A DNA stretch of 64,000 nt, taken from positions 270,745-334,744 of the forward strand of contig JAYKXP010000061.1 in the NCBI GenBank assembly GCA_037176845.1, in the 5' to 3' direction. Shown piece by piece: positions 23,284 to 37,548 of the stretch. Every line of letters begins with the position of its first letter. Position 1 is the first letter of the stretch. The position numbers and the translations under genes are program-made. The notes under the pieces are model-generated. The model made no database searches and had not been told where the DNA came from. It saw only the letters and a list, made by a program, of their open reading frames with translations. The stretch comes from Paramarasmius palmivorus. Its lineage: Eukaryota; Basidiomycota; Agaricomycetes; Agaricales; Marasmiaceae.

Positions 23284-23625
23284 TGTTCAACAAGGGGCCT
23301 GTTGTAAGGCCAGAAGCTCTTTATACGCATTCCCCAAGAAAATACACTGCCCAACAGCGGGACCATCTCGGCAACGTGCGATGAATTGCATGAGCATTGA
23401 GTTATGGTGTACGGTGATGGTGGTCTGAATTGAAAAGAGTATTTCCAAAAACAGAATCCACTTTCTGCTCTTGACTCAACCTCAGCTGAGTAGCTGGTGG
23501 TTGCAAGTCATGCTTCTACGCCTTTGCTAAACCCGTATATGGTCTATTTGCTTCGTTTTATCGCAAAGCATCACTATATTCCTCGAGATATCTACCGCCA
23601 TCACAATCTCAGGAAATCAAGCAAC

Positions 23626-25233
23626 ATGGCTACCAGGACATCACTTCGTTACGAAGATTGGTCTAAAGAAGACCTGATCAACCATATACGGCTTCTAGAA
23701 TCCAAGAGCAGCGCCTCATCTCAACCAAAAGCATCACCGGAGAAGAAAAGATCTCTGTCAAAATCTTCAGCGCGTCACCGAAATCCATCACCTTCCCATC
23801 GAGCCTTTCATTTTTCGTCGCATCCTCGGAGGAAAATCGCACTGAAATTTTGTTATTCGGGATGGAAATACAATGGATTAGCATATCAGTTGTCTCCGAC
23901 ACCATTGCCCACGGTGGAAGAGGTCCTATTTGATGCACTAGCAAAAGCCAGGCTTATTGACCCGGCTGCTGGATATGACGGATGCGAATGGGAGAAGTGT
24001 GGAAGAACAGATAGAGGAGTTAGTGCGGCAGGACAGGTTGTGTCCCTCTGGGTCAGGAGCGCGTTGTTAAATGCGCAGGACGGTTCGGTAGATGCCCCTC
24101 TGGAGAAGGAATCTACCACTGCATCAACATCCACGGAAGTTACTCGAGCAGAGGCAGTAGACGAGGATGTCGGAGAACTAGAAGATGGATTTGGTTCACT
24201 AGATATAGACGATAAAGATACGCCACCCCATCCCACCACCACGGAACCATGTTCGCGCCCAGAACATGACTATGTCGCCATCCTCAATCGAATACTCCCC
24301 GACTCTATTCGCGTCATTGCATGGTCACCCGTTTCACCTTCCTTCTCTGCTCGCTTCGCGTGCAAATTCCGACATTACAAATATTTCTTCTCTTCCGAAC
24401 ACCTTGACATTCCCAAAATGCAAGATGCGGCATCGAGACTTTTGGGAGACCACGATTTTCGTAACCTATGCAAGATTGATGCAGGGAAACAGATTACAAT
24501 TTTCGTGCGGAAGATCCTCACAGCAGAGATCGTGCCCGTTGAAGGCGATGACACTACAACAGGGATGTATGTGCTGAATCTGGTTGGTACAGCGTTCCTG
24601 TACCACCAGGTTCGACATATCATGGCTGTATTGCTCTTGGTTGGCAGGGGACTGGAGGAGCCCTCTATCGTCACGTCTTTGCTCAATGTTCACGAAGGCG
24701 CCGAACAAGTACGTCCTGGCGAGCACCTTGAAGTCGTTGACAGGAAACCAGAGTACCAAATGGCTGATGCTCTACCGTTAGTACTCTGGGATTGTGGTTA
24801 CTCCAATGAAGATGTCAATTGGCAGACGAGTGGACATGACATAGACGCCGTAGAGGCTACTCAGGCATCGTCAGGGTCCAACGACTCGGGCCGAGGCCTA
24901 TATCACTTGTTGCACTCTATCCACGCTCGCTCACAAATCTTCACCACTCTCCATCGGCACTTTCTTGACGCCGCTTCCCAATTCTTTGGTCCTCCGTGGG
25001 CGCCAACTTCAAACGGTCAAATTGGCGTTCGTAATGGTGAGACAGTGGCTTGGGAAGTGCCTTTGGGTGGAGGTGCTTCAAGAAAACTTGCTCAGTATGT
25101 TCCGTTATTGAAACGAAATCGGTTGGATACTGTCGAGACTATCAATGAGCGCTGGAGATTAGGGAAAGGATTTAGGCGAGACAATAGGAAATGGACAGCT
25201 GGCGACGACGAGGAGGATGGTGGTGGCGAGTAG
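23626..25233 (+). CDS. DEG1: tRNA pseudouridine(38/39) synthase, Deg1/Pus3 type
   Basis: An intronless 535-residue protein of the TruA superfamily. A short coiled coil with ESKSSASSQPKASPE precedes the catalytic domain (IALKFCYSGWKYNGLAYQ). The catalytic aspartate lies in GRTDRGVSA. HDFRNLCKID is the signature that separates Deg1/Pus3 from Pus1, and VGTAFLYHQVRHIM forms the active-site wall. An acidic insertion of about 45 residues (VDEDVGELEDGFGSLDIDD) interrupts the domain and is probably a surface loop. The enzyme converts U38 and U39 in tRNA anticodon stems. The open frame runs upstream of 23626 without stops, but the ATG at 23626 gives the N-terminus expected for the family. Confidence 0.93.
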   Translation: MATRTSLRYEDWSKEDLINHIRLLESKSSASSQPKASPEKKRSLSKSSARHRNPSPSHRAFHFSSHPRRKIALKFCYSGWKYNGLAYQLSPTPLPTVEEVLFDALAKARLIDPAAGYDGCEWEKCGRTDRGVSAAGQVVSLWVRSALLNAQDGSVDAPLEKESTTASTSTEVTRAEAVDEDVGELEDGFGSLDIDDKDTPPHPTTTEPCSRPEHDYVAILNRILPDSIRVIAWSPVSPSFSARFACKFRHYKYFFSSEHLDIPKMQDAASRLLGDHDFRNLCKIDAGKQITIFVRKILTAEIVPVEGDDTTTGMYVLNLVGTAFLYHQVRHIMAVLLLVGRGLEEPSIVTSLLNVHEGAEQVRPGEHLEVVDRKPEYQMADALPLVLWDCGYSNEDVNWQTSGHDIDAVEATQASSGSNDSGRGLYHLLHSIHARSQIFTTLHRHFLDAASQFFGPPWAPTSNGQIGVRNGETVAWEVPLGGGASRKLAQYVPLLKRNRLDTVETINERWRLGKGFRRDNRKWTAGDDEEDGGGE

Positions 25234-25294
25234 TGTGCTCGTTGTGTAGGATGTGTTCTATATTACACGAGTTGAGGGTAATCTACAGCTTATA

Positions 25295-26611
25295 TTACCG
25301 CTTTCTCCCTCGAGAGTTGCCTTTTGCCTTTGAATCGCCGGTATCCAAGAATCCTCCTAATTCTAATGCGTTTCGTGCTGCTTGGTTGATATGTTTAAAT
25401 CTATCTGGGCCCAGATGTATTCCGCCAAAGTAGCGAGTGACGACAACTAGAACGTTGTTTATTTCCTGATATAATCCCTTAGAAACGTTACTTAGGTGCC
25501 GACCTCGGAGACTCACGAGTATTTGAAGTAGGTGAGCAAGGCGTCCTCCTGCAGCCGTTTCACCGTCGTCGTCATTATCTGGAAGTAAACTTAAACACAC
25601 ATAGAAACGGCTGAGAAGGGCTAGCTCACCTTGATGCAGGATAGTACCAACCTGACATCGCCAGGCGTTTATAATGGGATGAGCTGCTCGCGCAATACGC
25701 CTATCGGAGGAAAAATGCGACAAAATCAACGGGACCTTTGAAAGCATCTTGAGCATTCCATGTTGCATCCGAAATGAACCGCAGCATACCTGAGATGGAT
25801 CAGAAATTGCGCAAGCCCGCCCAACGAAGCTGCTTTTTCGATCTACGATAGGTTCAGCCTCGAAGATTTCGATACCCTCTGGTAGATGTGCCAGAGGCGG
25901 CTCAAAGTCTTGTTCACGATGATTTTGGGATGGCGGTGGGGCTTGCTGATGGTTTGAATGTGTAGCCTCCTTTTCATCTTCACGTAACAGTTCTCCTGCC
26001 TTTTCAGCACTGAGTCGTTCTTCGTACCACTTTACACAGCGCTCCAAGACATTCTGTATTCCATCAAATACGCAGACAACATCAGGTGTCCACTCCACGC
26101 CATTGGAAGAGATGAAGGTCCGTAATATGGCACCGAAAAGATTTGAATCGACACCAAAGGCGCCTATATACCTCGAAAGTAACTGAAGTTGCGGAGCTGA
26201 CGTTGAGGGGTAAGAAGGTGGAAGCGATGCCAGGACCTTGATCATCACGTCCTCGTACGGTGATGGAAAGCTGTTGAATGAATAGTGAACTGCGCATTCT
26301 CATCGATGCAGCGTATAGCCTTGTACTGCGCCTTCCTCACCCTACTTCGACCTCATACCGAGTCTTTTCGTCATTTGATTTTGAAGGCCTCCATATCCTT
26401 ATTGCATCGTCTCCATAGATAGACTTGAGGACTGTTAAGAGAAACTGAGATTCACGGCCATGATAACTTACGAGCAGAACATACCTTCAATTTCCGACCC
26501 TACGGCTTCTCGTTCAGTATCAGACAATAAACTTCCCACAAGTTCATCAGCTTCTTGAGGGGAGTAATATCCATCGCCTGCGGATGGTGGAGGAGAGGAA
26601 GATGGAGACAT
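25295..26611 (-). CDS. YIH1: Yih1/IMPACT homologue (RWD plus Impact domain)
   Basis: The N-terminal exon from ATG 26611 reads SPSSSPPPSAGDGYY and joins to a RWD domain (ALQSIYGDDAIRIW, then SFPSPYEDVMIKVLASLPP, ending around AILRTFI). The C-terminal Impact/UPF0029 domain has SSFVGRACAISDPSQ, RRIARAAHPIINAWR, DNDDDGETAAGGRLAHLLQIL and VVVTRYFGGIHLGPDRF. Yih1 proteins bind Gcn1 and restrain Gcn2, linking actin and general amino-acid control. Inside the Impact domain three introns (54, 51 and 51 nt) interrupt the coding sequence, yet all are codon multiples without in-frame stops. The unspliced RNA therefore also encodes a continuous protein. It is divergent from the Zn2Cys6 gene, with about 126 bp between the start codons. 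Confidence 0.9.
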
Positions 26612-26737
26612 CAGATTATGAGCGCTACACTGCCAAAGGTTGGGGAAACCATGGCATCACTGCGCCGACAAATTTCTTATTCAATCAGAAACAACGACTC
26701 CGAGAATGTAACCCATTCTTTCTTTCCTCCACATACA
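26612..26737. promoter_or_regulatory. Compact divergent promoter
   Basis: About 126 bp separate the ATG of the Yih1 homologue and the ATG of the Zn2Cys6 regulator. Elements for both transcripts must lie in this stretch or inside the flanking coding sequence. No clear TATA box is visible. Confidence 0.5.
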
Positions 26738-29019
26738 ATGAAACGCTCAAGGGAGTCCAGCGCGTCCTCTAGTAGCACCCGAAGCGCAAAAAGGCCAAAG
26801 TCTGTTCAAGCCTGTCTTTCCTGTCGAAAACACAAAACACGATGCGAGGTTTTGGACGTGACCCCAAAGGCCATCCGGTGTCACCGGTGTAAAACCCTCG
26901 ATATCCAATGCTCATACGAGGATATGGATAGGAACATTCTTTTGGTCAACACCGCCAAGGCACAAAACCAGACAGCTCTTCCTGTTAATACAAGTTCCAA
27001 GGAGTACGAGTTCGACAGGTGGGCTCTCGGTATTGGGCCGAGTAACCCAGCTGGTCAAGATTCGGCAGGTGCATCAACAAGTAGAGGTCGCATATCTCCC
27101 AGCAGTGTCGCGAATGACGGGTCGACACCGCCAGAACAATACACTCCACATCCTTCTACACGACCCGGTCCTCACACAATTTGGAACTACATTTCTGAAG
27201 AACAATTTGGTCCTTTAGATTGGACGGCGCCACTGGAAGCAATGCAAACTCTCATCAAGAACCCCCATAACACGTCCCCTCCTCCTCCTCTTCCATCCAG
27301 TGCAGGCGACACACTTGAATCAATTCTCTCGCCGGTCCAAAAAACCAAGCTGCTCCAGATGTACGAGGTCTCTAATTCACCTTTGACCACATTGTTCACG
27401 CGTTGTTTCCATAGCTTCCATGATAACTATCTTCCCTGGCTCAACTTTGACCTAATCCGCGGCGAACAGAGCCCGCTCCTTGATCTGGTGTGTTGCACGA
27501 TTGCTTCACGACATGCCGATGAATATGAGCGAAGTTTTATCGCGAGAAGACTACACGCCTTGACACAAGACAGCACTGCCAAGCTTATTTTCCAGTCCCG
27601 ACGGTCCGAATCGTTAGAGGCAATACAATGCCTTCTTATCCTATCATTATGGGCCCCCATATCTGGAGTTTCAGAGGATCGAGATGGGAAAGTGTTGATT
27701 GTCTCCGCTGTTAGCATGGCTCTCAACCTTCGGCTGAATGAGGCACCTGGGAAGGTGCAACAGATGCGCAAAGCCCAGGAAGAAGGCGAACAGATAGACG
27801 ACCAGGCATTAGCAACCATGCTTCACAGAAGTAGACTGGTAAATTTGATGTTCCTCTCGTGTTAATTCGCAACTCAACCTCATACACAGTGGATCGCGAT
27901 ATCAAGCACCGAAGCCCTGTAGGCCACAGTATTTCTCAGTTTCTTACAATAACTGAATGTTCTTCGCAGACTATGCATAGGTAGTGGTCGAGAGGCACTA
28001 TCCAAGTGGGACCTGGATTGTCTCCCTGCAGTCTTTAAACTGCCTTCAGAATTCCCGACGGATGAACTGGGCGGACGAGATGTCCGTCTAAAAATTTTCG
28101 CCGATCTATACGACTTCACAGGAAAAGCATTTTCTATCAAATTCGCGTCACATTCAGAGCAGGATATGAACAGTTGGTACCATGAAACGGAGCACATTCG
28201 AACTGAACTATCGCGTCTTGGAAGATTGATTTTACCACTCGGAGGTAAGAACTAAAACTCAATTCCTGATAGCCTTTTTACCGATGATCTTCAGTTGTGG
28301 CGGAGACCAACAGGTTCTACTTTAGGATCATGGACACTATCCTCAAGTCTTGCCGTCTCTTGGTGCTATACCATGTTATGGTCGCAGCACGGATATACTT
28401 CCACTCGAATCCTCACATCCAAGACGCTATTTATTGGTTCAGAGCCGTGCGTCCTCACAACAACAACGTTCTTCTGGCTTGGGGAAAGGAGAGTCTCATA
28501 ATTGCCGAGGCTGTCCTCGTCGGTTTGCTCGAGCTGGACGCCCGTCGTCTAGGAACTGCCCCCGACCATTTCTTTCTTATGATCTCCTTCGCGGCGAGTT
28601 TCCTAGTTGGAGTCAAATTCATGATGTACCAAGGCATCGGGAAGATGCTACCTGGGTGCACAGACACCGTCCTTTCAATGACCATTGCCCATCTTCGTCG
28701 TGCTGCTTATAGTCCTGACCATGCAGCGAACTTGTGCGCTAATGCTATTAGTGAGCTCGTCTCGCTTTGGGAGGACAGGGAAGCAGTCACGTTACAGAAG
28801 AGGCCTTTACCTGTACCGGCTACGCATGATGGGTACGCTGGAACTGGACCTGGTGCGTTCAGAGGGTTCCTAGACCCCTCGAACGCAGCACCGTCGCCTA
28901 TAGATCCGGTACAGAACGGTTCGGGGATGGATTGGAGCTGGTTGAATGATCCATTCTGGAATGACGTCCTTAACCCCGCCAACAACAACCCTTATAATCT
29001 ACCTAGGACCCACCAATGA
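26738..29019 (+). CDS. Zn(II)2Cys6 fungal transcription factor
   Basis: After a Ser-rich, basic N-terminus the binuclear zinc cluster reads CLSCRKHKTRC, then an 11-residue linker, then CHRCKTLDIQC. A disordered segment follows. The middle-homology (Fungal_trans) region begins near LQMYEVSNSPLTTLFTRCF and continues across four or more exons (IFADLYDFTGKAF, GKESLIIAEAVLVGLLELDA, MTIAHLRRAAYSPDH). The C-terminus ends NNPYNLPRTHQ and contains the acidic-aromatic DWSWLNDPFWNDV, a plausible activation segment. Zn2Cys6 proteins bind CGG half sites as regulators. The nearest gene is Yih1, not a metabolic cluster, so the target pathway cannot be guessed. All introns join in phase. Confidence 0.9.
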
Positions 29020-29300
29020 TAAGTGAGTAGAACATTGCACCATCGTTTTCCCCAGCTTACATTCGCTTCTAGTTTCGGACAGCAGATACACGGACAGTAT
29101 ATTATATATTCATATATTTTCGAAGCCTATTGTACGATTAGAGTCTATTGTTGTATTCTAAATTCTGAACCATACGAATCGTAAGAGCGTATAAGTGACT
29201 CATGTAAATTGCTGTAAGGCGCTAAATAGCCGCCCATCATTTGGCCATGAACCACAACGACGGCTAGTTACCTTACGACGACGATCCTACAGCCGTCAAC

Positions 29301-30689
29301 ATGGCCTCTGCAGCTCTCCCTAATGTACGGGTAGTAGTTCGCCTTCCCGAGAATCGACCAGAAATGCCCCTTTCAGATCCTCCACAGGTATGTGACAGAC
29401 TGTCATTCCCGGACGTTTCATTTGATAATAGGCTGTCTAGATAGAATGGAACCAGGAAAAGGCTGATATTTTGTGGAAAGTTATTGAACGCTCGAGATCT
29501 AATGGTAACGCTGGAACCGACTGTGCGTTGCATCTGATTTACTTCGCGTTCTGAGCTGAATGTCCCACAGGGAAAGGTCTAGCGGGACACTTAGAAGTTC
29601 CTCTCCCATACTTGCTCTACAGAGCCCAGGCAAGATTTCAGGAAGATCTTCGTGGATTGCAAGACATATCCGTGACTAGCCCGTCAGCGACACAACCCCC
29701 GACTAGCGCACTCGAGGAATTCCCCCTCCATAACGACCAGCCCAGTCACCTACACGGAAAGAGCAGATTGTCTGGAAGCATTCGACTATCTTCCTCTTCG
29801 GCACGGACCAGTACCCCACTCGGTATACGAGCTAGACTCAACTCACTCGGGCACAATTCGCGGTCGCACGACAGTCCTCGACCAAAGAAGGCAACATCAT
29901 CTTCCACTCTTACCCTTCAACAACCTTCAAGACCTGTGAATCATTTCCGACCACGATCACCCGCGTCCTCAGAAGAAACTGACTCGGAGGACGAAGAGAT
30001 GATAAAGGAAGAAGAGGCTGAGAGGCATGCTGAAGAACAGGAAGCATTGGACAAGAAGTTGAAGGATTTGCACAGAATGATGACGAATGAGGCGTTGGGT
30101 CTGGTTAGCTCCAATCGTAGCAAGCGCAAGTCTGTTGACCGAGGTCGTGTCTTCTCGCCCAAGTCCAGTTTTCGACAAGATGCCTTATCCAGTGCTAGTG
30201 CGAGTCATAGTGTCTCGAGTGCTAGTTCTCCACAAGGTTCTATACCGGAGATACCCAGTTCACCCATGGACTCACAACCTCACTCCCCGGTAGGTAGACA
30301 CATGTCACCGGGGAAATCTTCCAGTCCGCCTGCTCTTTCTCCCAGAAGTGCTCTAGGCCAATCTCATCGGCGGTATGGTCACCTTATCGGGCGAAGCTCA
30401 AGCGAGCAAGGCAGCGTAAATGGTTCGGAAACTTCTACGAGCTTTAGCGATATAAGTGGTGAGTACTCTGCACATCCAGATTCCGCCGGTAGATAGGCTA
30501 AGAACCCTCTAGATGCCAGTATTTCGGGTTCTGCGCTCGAAAGTGCGCTACTATCGAATATCCGCGGCGGTGGTTCCCGGTTGTGAGTTTACAGCTTGAC
30601 TTGCACGACGGTATATTCATTCTAACCTTCTTAGCTCGGTCTTCGCGCGTAGTAAGCTAACGGGTGGTCGAAGCGGTATACCTCTCTGA
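29301..30689 (+). CDS. ATG29: Autophagy protein Atg29 homologue
   Basis: Exon 1 reads VRVVVRLPENRPEMPLSDPP. The next exons give IEWNQEKADILWKVIERS and, after an intron that creates a Trp codon, KGLAGHLEVPLPYLLYRAQA. This order (strand, Trp-rich helix, helix ending in LPYLL) is the Atg29 N-terminal fold. Atg29 forms the Atg17-Atg31-Atg29 scaffold that builds the autophagosome assembly site. The rest is a long Ser/Pro-rich disordered tail with an acidic coiled-coil patch (SEETDSEDEEMIKEEEAER). Two short terminal exons end SKLTGGRSGIPL. The long phosphorylatable tail fits regulation of Atg29 by phosphorylation, known from yeast. Confidence 0.82.
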
Positions 30690-31195
30690 GTCTGATGTTG
30701 AGTTTTCAGCTTGTCTGTAACCATATGTAGAAGCACTGCTGTCAATTTAGTACTTATTTTCCTCAATAGAAATCCTGTAATTTTATCTTTATTACGCCCG
30801 TTCCCACTGTTGAGCAGTTACTAGAAGCACGACTATGTTGTGTAGTTTAGGGTAAAATACATGTTCGGGTGATATACCAGAGTGATACAACGTAAATTGA
30901 TACTGACAGATAGTGCGAGGAGGAATAAGGAATGACAAGAAGTTCCAAAGAAAGCGTCGAAAGTACAAGTTACCGTACCCCGTCAGGTCGACAGTTCGGA
31001 GTATCGGCTCGGGAAAAAGTATGGCTGAGATGTTTTCCTGTAAGCTAGAGGAAATTGCGCACCAATGGTTTCTGAAAAAGGATACTGTAAACCAATCATT
31101 TGAATCGCAGGAAAGATTATAGCCTCGCGGAGGGATCTTCAGCCAAGATTAGAGAGCCACAAGACCACTGGTCCAAGACTCTTCACTCTAGGGTT
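30690..31195. other. Convergent 3' interval
   Basis: 3' flanks of the Atg29 homologue and of poly(A) polymerase. No gene or repeat is supported. Confidence 0.5.
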
Positions 31196-33862
<2,667 letters not shown>

Positions 33863-34313
33863 GATTTTAGACGACAGTTGCTGAAATTCCTATACCCTCG
33901 AAAACAGAAAAGAAATATGACGCGGCGCGATACGGTATGTCGGAGGTGAGAGTAAAGCAACAAGGACTCTGACAGTGACAAGGAGGATATGCGGCAATAG
34001 TCATGTGACATTCGGGAAATTGCCGGTCGGAGCCTCGGAGGCTTGAGGTTTGAGTTTGATTGTTTTACGAGTCCGAGTTTACGAGGTCTCGTCTTTCTGT
34101 GCCAAAAATTTCCTTTCTGGGACGTTTCAGTGTGCGAATTGTTTACCTCTTTCGTAGCTCCGAGTTGCGCAGTGACATTCGAACGTACTACAGGTTTTAA
34201 CTGTACTAATCACACTTGAACGAGGTTCCGGGGCAGACTGGTTACCATTGGATAAGGAGCGAATGTTTATTGTATTAATGTACAGTTAAACGAAAGACAG
34301 GTCGATGGCCTGG
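33863..34313. other. Spacer upstream of poly(A) polymerase
   Basis: Promoter of the leftward PAP1 gene and 3' flank of the DUF6534 gene. Nothing else is recognised. Confidence 0.5.
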
Positions 34314-36539
34314 TTAATCAAGAAAGGCGGGTATCAGAATATTGTGCAAAAAAGTAACTTGACGACTGCGACCGAACTCCAGATGCTTCCTAGACTGCAT
34401 ACGCTCCAGTTGGCTATCGACAATCGGAATGAATACAATTAAAGATAGGAATACAGCATTGCTTACTTGCGATTGCAGTTCCGTGATGTCGACGTCGCAA
34501 GTTGGTTCAGTTGAATGATCGCTCTGGTTGGATCCTTCTTCTTCCTTGAAGCTTATGCGATGCTTTGTGAGACTGTTAAATGATGAATTCGACGAGTAGC
34601 AACAATACTTACAGTCACGACAGGAGCCATTGGAATGTCTTCATTGGGGTGCGGCTCGATGGTACTGGTAGAACTAGGGGACTGAAAGCTGATCGATGGC
34701 GATCCTTGAATGAAATTGCTCCCATCACCACTCGTGTTAGATTCGCGAAGCTCCCGACGAGCGATCAGGCTGCTGAAGTATTGAGTATTGATGATCAAAT
34801 TCGATGATAGTGATGGTTCATACATAGACAAGAACGAGGTGGAATAGACTGAAAGTTGATTGATCAAACCGATGTTCGAGATACCAATCATGAAATAAAG
34901 GCAACTCACACCGAGCAAGGGTCAGGTAAAAGGCTATGTAAACGAATGTCGTTGGAATAACAGAGATCTATAAACCGATTAACGAAGGGTAGAATAGGAT
35001 CGATGAAGCTTACCGTTATCAAAGACGCGATGGCGCATGTTCTGGTAAACAGTTCTCAGAGATAGGCAGAGTACGGATGGCGGCTTTGTGATCTTCGAAA
35101 TCTTGAGACATGAAGACTTACGTCGTGAGGAGTCCTGTTCTGACGCAAAAATGAATCAATTTATCCATGATTGCATCCGTTCTACCGATAAACAGTTAGA
35201 GAGTTGTCCGTTACAACGCACAAAGCACATACTTTGGCATGCCGGATTTAGAAGTCCAGAGATAGTAGATCGACGATAGAGTGATCCCAATGTCGCTGAC
35301 GGCGTTCAGAGCATTCACGATCCGAGAAACAACCTGGATATTCAGATAGTGTTCAGTGACGACTATGCCATGACCAGCGTTGAGTGAAACATACGGATAG
35401 ACTTCTGAGCTCCTCGTAGGTCTCCATTCCCCATCTAGATTGACTGGCTGAGATCCACAGTGAACTGGTTTTGCTTAATACACTTACGCTCATCCAAAGT
35501 AGTCTTGCGTAATGCCTCATCAGGGTTCTTGCCGAAACCATACAGCTAGGGATTGACTCACACAATGTCAAAGCAAAGGCTGCCGATACGGGAAGAACCT
35601 GTGAAATTATTAGCTCTGAATGAACTCGGTAGCGATATATTGACGAGCCATTTACTGACCAAAACGAATACGGGCAACACAATCTTCTTGCTGACTGTGG
35701 ACACCAGTCAATGCTACGAATATGACGCTACGGCAAGACGTACGAATCCAGATGCGCCATATCATCTTTCTGTCAAGGAGGTAAGGATAAATAGCAATAC
35801 AGACGTCCGATGACTTACAGTTGCACGATGAGCGCGATGAAGGCCTGGCAATTTAGTTAGTGTCGACCGCTTCTATTCTCAACAAGGTTTGTACCGTAAA
35901 GACCACCATGAGCTGCGTTCAAGCTTAGTCAATTTCCAGAAGCGACAAACAATGTACACAGACCAAAATGCTCCTGAATTGACAGACATTATCAGGTAAG
36001 CCGTTGCCAGCGTAGAAGGGCCTGTTAGTACTTACCAAACAATTTCTTCGAGAGCTGCCGCGTCGCTATAGTCTGATATTAGATAAGTATACAGTACGTG
36101 CACTATTGCTGTTTCATGCAACGTATCCAGCAGACTGTCATGGCTAGTGTTAGGCCGAACCGTCGGATGGAATCATATTATGAACCATACAAGATTAGTC
36201 CGACCTGGCATATATGGGTCACTTACTGTATGGAAGAAGAGAAGTAGGGCAATGCGTACCAAAACTTGTAAAACCCACGGATCGCTCAGTCTGTACAGCT
36301 GATAGTAGGTCCATGTTTGGACACAAACTACGCCCCAAAGGCTGTAAAAAAAAAAGAAGGATGATCAGTGGCGTTGAAATACACGATGCGATAGGATGAG
36401 CTTACGCTGATGCCGCCGACATCCCTACGAATAGAGACCCCATCTGAAGACTATTAGTAGTACTGGTTTTTGGGATTTGACATGTAGCACTTACTGTGGC
36501 ATCAATACCGAGGGGTGCTGTAGCGTCGAGGGACTCCAT
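34314..36539 (-). CDS. DUF6534-type multi-pass membrane protein
   Basis: About a dozen very short exons encode a protein starting ESLDATAPLGIDAT. Membrane segments run MGSLFVGMSAASALWGVVC, VLQVLVRIALLLFFHT and, later, ISVIPTTFVYIAFYLTLAR. Family hallmarks are YYLWTSKSGMP, the segment TDAIMDKLIHFCVRTGLLTT and a cytosolic tail after SVYSTSFLSMYEPSLSSN. The tail is Ser-rich and ends in charged sequence. The likely stop is at 34314-34316. DUF6534 proteins are abundant in Agaricomycetes, carry about seven helices and have no known function. The last two exon junctions are tentative. Confidence 0.78.
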
Positions 36540-37548
36540 GATATACGTAGAGACAGTGATGGCAAGGTGGTAAGGCAAGACAATGAGCGAAATTGGGTAG
36601 GTCGCCCTTTTTATACGCCAGGAAACTGTTGATCCGCCAATTACACAGGACCAATGGAGCGGCACCGGTGTTCCTGGAAAATTTCTAATATTCACCGTTT
36701 ACCAGCTGCTCGATTTGAAGGCCTCTGTAACGTGGTCGCTAGCCGTGGATGCTTCCATCAGTCAAAGGATCTTCTTCAAAGACCCTGGATGGCGGAAGAG
36801 CGGTGAGGTTAAGCGGCGAAGTCCAATTTGTTAGTGGCAATCATACTGGCAGATTCGGCGAGCCACCGTTGTCGCGACTCCGATGAGTTTGGTACAGGTG
36901 AGCATTTGGTGTTCCCTTCTTGTCGTCATGTTTAGTCTATAACCGAGTGAAACAAAATCACCTACTAATCTGCGAGATTGACTGGTGAACTTGAAGAGCA
37001 GGCTCCTAATTCTTCTCGTCCGAATTTGCAGATGAAATCTATGTAACGTACACATGGTTCTTCAGGGTCCCAAACGCTTAAAAAGAGTCATGTTGTCTAG
37101 ATCGTGTTGGATCTGTAGCGAAGCGCCAGACACTGGGGTCGCATTAATTGAGCATGGCCAAGTTCGCAACGAGAATATTTTCTGACCTGGAGACGTCATG
37201 ATCCACGGCGATCCACGGGGTGACTTACGCGTCTGCAAAGTACAGTCTGATACATCCGAGACGCTTGCAGAGACGTTAGTAGCTGCGTGAATGCAAGGGT
37301 TCCATGGAAACATAAGTAGATTAATCTCATCTAGAATAACACTGTCAATCACCGAGCAGTGGAAAGGTTGATTGCGCTCGCACCTGAACACCTGGTCCGC
37401 GAAAAAAAGGCGCGGTGGAAACAAACAGGGCGAGAACAAAGTTGTATTCTGACGAGTCACGTGGTAATACACTGGAGAATCGTGTGTATACGGAGTTCTA
37501 GATACATCTATCAGCTTTAAGTGTTCCATACAAGAAATATGCAGAATA
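36540..37548. other. 1-kb region without a supported gene
   Basis: It contains the promoter of the DUF6534 gene and the 3' flank of the next gene. A minus-strand open frame at 37062-37574 overlaps the end of that gene in another frame and has no recognisable content. Confidence 0.45.

Noticed and set aside
26584..26772. A small + strand gene upstream of the Zn2Cys6 factor
   Set aside because: It overlaps the first coding exon of the Yih1 homologue on the other strand and the start of the regulator in another frame.
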